Shown: one piece after another, positions 14,553-16,059 of the stretch
Position numbering within the stretch: position 1 is the first letter of the stretch
How the letters are laid out: the number at the start of each line of letters is the position of its first letter
DNA from: DASZZY01 sp036260395
GTDB lineage: Bacteria > Actinomycetota > UBA4738 > CALAEC01
DNA: 16,059 bases
Direction of reading: 5' to 3'
Assembly: GCA_036260395.1 (NCBI GenBank)
Contig: DASZZY010000102.1
Span: 1-16,059, forward strand
The notes under the pieces: model-generated
Seen by the model: the letters and a program-made list of their open reading frames with translations, nothing else
What the model was told of the DNA's origin: nothing
Databases searched by the model: none
Position numbers and translations under genes: made by a program

Positions 14553-15094
14553 CGCTCCTCCCCCAGCTCGACGGCATCGGTGCCGTCGACCTCTTCCAGC
14601 AGCACCCGGACGAGCTCCTCGATCCGGGTCGGCACGTTCTTGCCCACGTAATCGGCGCGGACCGGCAGCTCCCGATGGCCGCGGTCGACGAGCACCGCCA
14701 GCTGCACGGCCCGGGGACGGCCGAAGTCCACGAGCGCATCGAGGGCCGCGCGGACGGTGCGGCCGGTGAACAGCACGTCGTCCACCAGGACGACGGTCTT
14801 GCCGGTGACGTCGAAGGGGATCCGGGTCTCGTGGACCTCCGGCGCCTCGGCCCGGAGCCCGATGTCGTCCCGGTAGAACGTGATGTCGAGGACGCCCACG
14901 GGGACGTCGGCCCCCTCGATCCGACGGACCTCCTCCGCCAGGCGGCGGGCCAGATCGTCGCCCCGCGCCGCGATCCCCACCAGGGCCAGGTCCGAGGCGC
15001 CCTTGTTCCGCTCCAGGATCTCGTGGGCGATCCGGGTGACGGCCCGTCGGACGTCGCCGGCCTCCAGCAGGCGGGCCCGGGGCTCAAACGCCAC
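14549..15094 (-). CDS. pyrR: Pyrimidine operon regulator PyrR (RNA-binding; possible uracil phosphoribosyltransferase)
   Basis: 181 aa, the family length. PyrR binds pyr mRNA leaders when loaded with UMP or UTP and shuts the operon down; many have weak uracil phosphoribosyltransferase activity. The PRPP motif VVLVDDVLFTGRTVRAALDA lies at 101-120. GVLDITFYRDD (67-77), LVDRGHRELPVRADYVGKNV (135-154) and PTRIEE are family-typical. GTG at 15094 is preceded by GGAGG with 6-nt spacing, but that site is folded into a hairpin (15096-15119). The upstream leader has a matching PyrR-binding loop, leader ORF and terminator, so the gene is probably autoregulated. The stop overlaps pyrB. Confidence 0.97.
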   Translation of the reverse strand: MAFEPRARLLEAGDVRRAVTRIAHEILERNKGASDLALVGIAARGDDLARRLAEEVRRIEGADVPVGVLDITFYRDDIGLRAEAPEVHETRIPFDVTGKTVVLVDDVLFTGRTVRAALDALVDFGRPRAVQLAVLVDRGHRELPVRADYVGKNVPTRIEELVRVLLEEVDGTDAVELGEER

Positions 15095-15170
15095 GCTCGC
15101 CCTCCGGGGGAAGGGCGAGGGCGGGAAAGGAAAACGCTCCGCCGGCCGGCGGAGCGAGTCGCGTGCGCAT
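15084..15170 (-). CDS. Putative pyr leader peptide (28 codons)
   Basis: A short ORF starting at ATG 15170 (a second ATG at 15176 is in frame) and ending in TGA at 15084-15086, 11 bases inside pyrR in another frame. GGAGG at 15177-15181 lies 6 bases before the ATG and touches the 3' end of the PyrR-binding stem. The product is MRTRLAPPAGGAF and a proline/alanine-rich remainder with no known domain. The intrinsic terminator lies wholly inside its codons 6-15. Translation would keep the terminator from folding, and PyrR bound upstream would block the ribosome site. An arrangement of this kind has been proposed for Thermus pyr operons. That it is translated is inferred from position only. Confidence 0.5.
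   Translation of the reverse strand: MRTRLAPPAGGAFSFPALALPPEGERGV
15096..15119 (-). promoter_or_regulatory. Hairpin sequestering the pyrR ribosome-binding site
   Basis: In the transcript CUCGCCCU (15112-15119) and AGGGCGAG (15096-15103) form a perfect 8-bp stem with an 8-nt loop. It ends one base before the pyrR GTG and contains most of the GGAGG ribosome site. A ribosome finishing the overlapping leader ORF (stop at 15084-15086) would unfold it. The function is inference; the stem is plain in the sequence. Confidence 0.6.
15126..15156 (-). terminator. Intrinsic terminator (attenuator) in the pyrR leader
   Basis: A perfect 22-base palindrome, CGCTCCGCCGG with its complement (15135-15156), is followed in the transcript by UUUUCCUUUCCC. 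The GC-rich stem plus T-tract in otherwise GC-rich DNA fits an intrinsic terminator upstream of pyrR. It lies downstream of the PyrR-binding loop and inside the leader ORF, the position expected for an attenuator of the pyr operon. Confidence 0.75.
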
Positions 15171-15179
15171 CCTCATCCT

Positions 15180-15213
15180 CCCTTCCCGGCCTCGCCGGAC
15201 CGGACTTAAAGGG
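15180..15213 (-). promoter_or_regulatory. PyrR-binding stem-loop in the pyr mRNA leader
   Basis: The transcript has UCCGGCGAGG at 15190-15199, matching the conserved PyrR core UCCNGNGAGG with hexaloop CGGCGA (CNGNGA). GGUC and GGCC close the loop (15198-15201 with 15188-15191), UCC pairs with GGG (15202-15204, 15185-15187), a 4-base UAAG bulge lies on the 5' side, and CCCUU pairs with AAGGG below it (15209-15213, 15180-15184). The downstream AAGG of the family consensus is present too. This is the structure known for PyrR sites in Gram-positive bacteria. Confidence 0.85.
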
Positions 15214-15226
15214 GAAAGCTGCGCGC

Positions 15227-15232
15227 AGGATA
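15227..15232 (-). promoter_or_regulatory. Possible -10 box (TATCCT) of the pyr operon promoter
   Basis: TATCCT matches four of six -10 positions and sits about 14 bases upstream of the PyrR-binding stem, with +1 expected near 15220. No clear -35 is seen. This is the best candidate in the 209-bp gap between pyrR and tatA, but is weak. Confidence 0.3.
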
Positions 15233-15299
15233 CCAGGTGCCAGCCGCGCACGCGCGGGATCGGCCCCCGTGGTCGGCTCCCGGGCGGGCGGGGTTCGGG

Positions 15300-15305
15300 T
15301 AAGAT
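15300..15305 (+). promoter_or_regulatory. Possible -10 box (TAAGAT) of tatA
   Basis: TAAGAT, four of six matches to TATAAT, ends 7 bases before the ATG at 15313 and overlaps the ATG at 15304. If real it would give a leaderless mRNA starting at the second ATG. No -35 is recognisable. Confidence 0.2.
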
Positions 15306-15525
15306 GGCCGAGATGGTTGCGGTGCCGACACTGGGATGGCCGGAGCTGCTGTTGGTCCTGGCGGTCCTGCTCCTCCTGTTCGGGGCGCGCAAGCTGCCCG
15401 ACATCGCGCGGTCGATCGGCAAGTCGACCAGCGAGTTCAAGAAGGGCATGCGCGAGGCGAAACAGGAGGATCTGACCGGCAGCGACGAGGCGGCCGAGGC
15501 CGAGGAGCCCAGGACCACGAGCTAA
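15304..15525 (+). CDS. tatA: Sec-independent (twin-arginine) translocase subunit TatA/TatE family
   Basis: 73 aa from ATG 15304, or 70 from ATG 15313. TatA forms the pore-like part of the Tat system that moves folded proteins across the membrane. The protein has a short N-terminus, one membrane helix (about residues 11-27, GWPELLLVLAVLLLLFG), the conserved FG hinge followed by ARKLPDIARSIGKS, an amphipathic helix (SEFKKGMREAKQED) and an acidic tail. TatB is less likely because the FGARKLPD and GKS segments are TatA-like. Neither ATG has a good ribosome site. The gene is divergent from pyrR, sharing a 209-bp intergenic region, and is not part of the usual actinobacterial pyr neighbourhood as I recall it. 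No tatC is in view. Confidence 0.9.
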   Translation: MAEMVAVPTLGWPELLLVLAVLLLLFGARKLPDIARSIGKSTSEFKKGMREAKQEDLTGSDEAAEAEEPRTTS

Positions 15526-15576
15526 CCCCGCGCCGGCGCCCCGGAGACCCGGGGGGCTGCGGGCGGCAGGAGGACG

Positions 15577-16059
15577 ATGCAGGAACCGTCGGTACGAGGT
15601 GCCGGCGGCGAGGGCCCGCACCGTCGCTGGATGAGACCCGCGGCCACGCGGGCTCTCTTGGTTCTCGGCGTGCTCGCCGGGCTGGTGGGCACCGGCGCCA
15701 CCCCCGCGTCGGCCGAGGCCGTGTGGCCCCAGGCCGGCTGCCGCCCGTTCTCGCACCTCCAGGCCTACCGCGGATGGGGCCCCGCGCGGTTCTACGGTCG
15801 GACGGTCACCGTGAGCTACGCGGGGACCGGTTGCTCGACGGCCTCCGGCGCCGCGGTCGAGCTGACCCTCGACGGCACGGCCACGGTCTTCCGTGGCGCC
15901 GACCCCTCCGGCCCCGCGATCGACAGCCGGCCGTTCTCCGTCTCGGGGAGCTGGCGCACCACCTCGTTCTCCACCGACTGGACGCCGGGCTGGTGGGGGT
16001 GCGAGGTCGCGGCGGCCGAGTACCGATGGCAGATCGCCGGCGTCTACACGTTCGCGGTC
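15577..16059 (+). CDS. Secreted protein of unknown function, 5' part cut by window edge
   Basis: 161 codons are open to the end of the window with no stop. The ATG at 15577 has AGGAGG (15568-15573) 3 bases upstream. The first 46 residues look like a signal peptide: a long basic n-region with HRRWMR at 15-20, a hydrophobic stretch LLVLGVLAGLVG (27-38) and a signal-peptidase I site ASA after residue 46. ATG at codon 19 could also start a shorter signal peptide. The mature part is rich in Gly, Ser, Thr and aromatic residues with Cys at 55, 86 and 142 and strand-like segments (TVTVSYAGTGC, VELTLDGTATVF), suggesting a beta-rich, perhaps disulfide-bonded extracytoplasmic domain. I do not recognise the family. 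It begins 51 bp after tatA; the RR pair is not a good Tat motif. Confidence 0.75.
   Translation, partial: MQEPSVRGAGGEGPHRRWMRPAATRALLVLGVLAGLVGTGATPASAEAVWPQAGCRPFSHLQAYRGWGPARFYGRTVTVSYAGTGCSTASGAAVELTLDGTATVFRGADPSGPAIDSRPFSVSGSWRTTSFSTDWTPGWWGCEVAAAEYRWQIAGVYTFAV

Noticed and set aside
15539..15554. Hairpin CCCCGG/CCGGGG after tatA
   Set aside because: Only a 6-bp stem with no T-tract, and such short GC stems are expected by chance here.
13579..15756. Upstream extension of the pyrC frame to 15756 (1157-codon frame)
   Set aside because: Only the part from ATG 13578 resembles dihydroorotase; the rest runs through pyrB, pyrR and tatA out of frame.
1..16059. Mobile elements, CRISPR arrays, tRNA or rRNA genes, defence genes
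   Set aside because: Nothing resembling these was seen; every gene is housekeeping apart from the partial secreted protein.

Overview
The window is a very GC-rich stretch of bacterial chromosome (about 70% or more GC by eye, with G/C in nearly every third codon position). Gene order and family details point to the Actinomycetota. The run pyrR-pyrB-pyrC-carA-carB...pyrF then mihF-gmk-rpoZ-coaBC-metK-priA is the order known from actinobacteria. An actinobacterial integration host factor (mihF) is present, CoaBC carries the PAMH variant of the PAMN motif, and PriA has lost its helicase Walker A. The pyrK/pyrD (class 1B) pair, a group I PyrF and a pyrE inside the cluster differ from what I recall of Mycobacterium and Streptomyces. 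A deeper-branching actinobacterial class is therefore more likely, but this is inference.

Layout, read on the minus strand (15.3 kb down to 1). First comes a pyrR leader of about 125 nt (15095-15226) that holds a PyrR-binding stem-loop, a short leader ORF, an intrinsic terminator inside that ORF and a hairpin over the pyrR ribosome-binding site. Then follow pyrR, pyrB, pyrC, carA, carB, pyrK, pyrD, pyrF and pyrE, a complete UMP pathway from carbamoyl phosphate to UMP. Most junctions overlap by a few bases or are separated by fewer than 30. After a 98-bp gap with a clear TATAAT promoter come mihF, gmk, rpoZ, coaBC, metK and the 5' two-fifths or so of priA, which runs off the left edge. These make a nucleoid protein, GMP kinase, RNA polymerase omega, coenzyme A synthesis, S-adenosylmethionine synthesis and replication restart. 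Further TATAAT boxes lie inside the end of gmk (for rpoZ) and just before metK (apparently leaderless).

On the plus strand at the right edge are a small tatA-like translocase gene, divergent from pyrR, and the start of a secreted protein of unknown function that runs off the right edge.

The window is essentially housekeeping. No mobile element, CRISPR array, tRNA or rRNA was seen. The most interesting part is the pyrR leader. It combines a PyrR-binding loop next to the Shine-Dalgarno of a leader ORF with a terminator inside that ORF, which suggests PyrR control through coupled leader translation, plus a second hairpin at the pyrR start.
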